DNA of 6,675 nt from an uncultured Acinetobacter sp. (lineage in GTDB: Bacteria > Cyanobacteriota > Vampirovibrionia > Gastranaerophilales > Gastranaerophilaceae): the NCBI GenBank assembly GCA_946623365.1, contig CAMORE010000106.1, forward strand, positions 1-6,675. The letters are read 5' to 3'. Within the stretch, counting starts at the first letter, position 1, and each line of letters opens with the position of its first letter. Below the pieces are notes generated by a model. It was given only the letters and a program-made list of their open reading frames with translations. It was not told the origin of the DNA and made no database searches. Shown here piece after piece: positions 5,753 through 6,675 of this stretch. A program made the translations under genes and the position numbers.

Positions 5753-6609
5753 TGAACTGTGTCCTAATTGTTACAAATTTCAATGCAGGCAGAAAAAAAG
5801 CCGTTAAATATAAAAAAGCAGTAATAGATTTTGTACTTAAATATACAAAGTCTTTTAAATTTGCAGATATTGATGAACTTAAAACTATTGATATAACCCC
5901 ATATGATACAATCTTAGCCATGGGTGGGGACGGAACCGTAAATAAGGTTTTGCCATATTTAGTTAATACGGATAAAGTTCTGTGTATAATACCATGCGGA
6001 ACGGCAAACCTTCTGGCTGCAAAGTTGGGTTTACCTTTAAATTTAAAACAGAATTTCAAAATTATTGAAAAAAACAATATAAAGACGATAGATATTCTTG
6101 ATATAAATAATAATTTATGCACATTAAGATGCGGCTTTGGGTATGATGCCGATATTATATGTAAAACACCGCAAACATTGAAAAATAGATTTGGATATTT
6201 TGCATATTTTATAGCAGGGATTTTATTTGGTTTTAGATTAAAAAAGAAAAAATACAAAATGATAATTGATGGAGAAAAGTATAAAATAAAAGCTTCGTGC
6301 GTTATTTTTTCCAATGCTGCAAACATGTATAAAAATATCGTATCACTGGATAAAAATTCCGTTTTAGATGATGGTATTATGGAAGTTTTTATTTTGAAAA
6401 CAGAAAATCCTATAAGATTCTTTTTTGAATTTTTGTCAATAATTTTTAACTTAAGAATAAAAACACAAAAATCAGAATATCTTAAGGCAAAGAGCGTTCA
6501 AATAGATAATTCTTGGATTGTGTGTCATATTGATGGTGAAAAACGCACTATAAAAGAAAATATTGATATAAACATAAAACATAAAGCAATAAAAGTAATT
6601 GGAAAATAA
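5749..6609 (+). CDS. Diacylglycerol kinase catalytic-domain lipid kinase (DgkB/YegS/BmrU-like)
   Basis: This 286-residue ATP-dependent lipid kinase belongs to the DAGK_cat/LCB5 family, which phosphorylates diacylglycerol or related lipids at the membrane face. Seen in order are NFNAGR (10-15, the usual NPxAG start), the nucleotide-binding GGDGT (59-63), PCGTANLLA (82-90), FGYDAD (130-135), a basic patch FRLKKKKYK (162-170), LDDGIMEVFIL (206-216) and HIDGE (260-264). Many family members read GTxND at the third motif; here the Asp is Leu. Length is normal (about 290-300). The start overlaps the PAP2 stop in an ATGA arrangement, and a second ATG follows at once, so the start is certain to one codon. 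It is unrelated to the small membrane kinase DgkA. The true lipid substrate is undetermined. Confidence 0.92.
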   Translation: MMNCVLIVTNFNAGRKKAVKYKKAVIDFVLKYTKSFKFADIDELKTIDITPYDTILAMGGDGTVNKVLPYLVNTDKVLCIIPCGTANLLAAKLGLPLNLKQNFKIIEKNNIKTIDILDINNNLCTLRCGFGYDADIICKTPQTLKNRFGYFAYFIAGILFGFRLKKKKYKMIIDGEKYKIKASCVIFSNAANMYKNIVSLDKNSVLDDGIMEVFILKTENPIRFFFEFLSIIFNLRIKTQKSEYLKAKSVQIDNSWIVCHIDGEKRTIKENIDINIKHKAIKVIGK

Positions 6610-6615
6610 ATAGTT

Positions 6616-6653
6616 ACTTATATGCAACAAATAACATATATTGTTACATAAGT
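6616..6653. repeat. Imperfect inverted repeat after the operon
   Basis: The left arm ACTTATATGCAACAA (6616-6630) and right arm TTGTTACATAAGT (6641-6653) pair over their length apart from a 2-nt bulge and one mismatch, with a 10-nt loop. It begins 7 nt after the last stop codon. No T-run follows, so it is not a standard intrinsic terminator; it could mark the transcript end or be a protein-binding site for a gene beyond the edge. Confidence 0.4.
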
Positions 6654-6675
6654 TTGCAGCTTAGCTTGTAGGTCA

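Noticed and set aside
5736..6326. Minus-strand open frame of 196 codons
   Set aside because: It is antisense to the lipid kinase gene, whose motifs are all on the plus strand, and it shows no motif of its own.
1..6675. CRISPR array, tRNA, rRNA or transposase gene
   Set aside because: No regularly spaced direct repeats, tRNA cloverleaf, rRNA-like stretch or transposase motifs were seen on either strand.
6655..6675. GC-richer right edge as the start of another repeat or gene
   Set aside because: Only about 20 bases are visible, too few to support any call.

Overview
The window is AT-rich bacterial DNA (roughly 30% G+C by eye) with short gaps between genes, Shine-Dalgarno sites at some starts, and a tightly packed operon. 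It reads as a chromosomal segment of a low-GC bacterium. The small secreted Cys-containing protein, the small zinc-ribbon protein and the EF-hand-like repeat protein recall gut Gastranaerophilales (Vampirovibrionia/Melainabacteria). That is a memory-level impression, not a demonstrated assignment; a Firmicute or other low-GC lineage is not excluded.

Layout. (1) Positions 1-1298, minus strand: one long gene, cut off by the left edge, encodes an unrecognised Lys/Glu/Asn-rich protein of at least 432 residues. It has an EF-hand-like loop near its N-terminus and an internal repeat of about 100 residues, present twice plus a third copy interrupted by the edge. (2) 1299-1565: an intergenic region between divergent genes, with a candidate promoter for each side. 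(3) 1566-1991, plus strand: a small exported protein with four cysteines. (4) 1992-2278: an intergenic stretch holding a GC-rich hairpin repeat, a start-less open frame that looks like a gene remnant, and a well-formed promoter overlapped by a perfect 11-bp inverted repeat. (5) 2279-6609, plus strand: five genes in a probable operon. They are cytidine deaminase (cdd), a 75-residue zinc-ribbon protein, a 7TM-HD phosphodiesterase of the PgpH/YqfF type, a PAP2-family lipid phosphatase and a diacylglycerol-kinase-family lipid kinase. (6) 6610-6675: a short tail with an imperfect inverted repeat.

How the genes may work together. PgpH-type proteins degrade the second messenger c-di-AMP, which controls osmotic and envelope homeostasis in the organisms where it has been studied. 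The last two genes form a phosphatase/kinase pair acting on lipid phosphates (phosphatidate or undecaprenyl phosphates), joined to pgpH and to each other by overlapping start and stop codons. In Bacillus, pgpH (yqfF) lies in a cluster with ybeY, dgkA (undecaprenol kinase), cdd and era. This operon therefore looks like a rearranged version of that neighbourhood, with an unrelated lipid kinase plus a phosphatase in place of DgkA. That functional parallel is inference. The genes in this operon belong to known families. The least explained items are the repeat protein on the minus strand, the GC-rich intergenic element and the cdd operator-like dyad.
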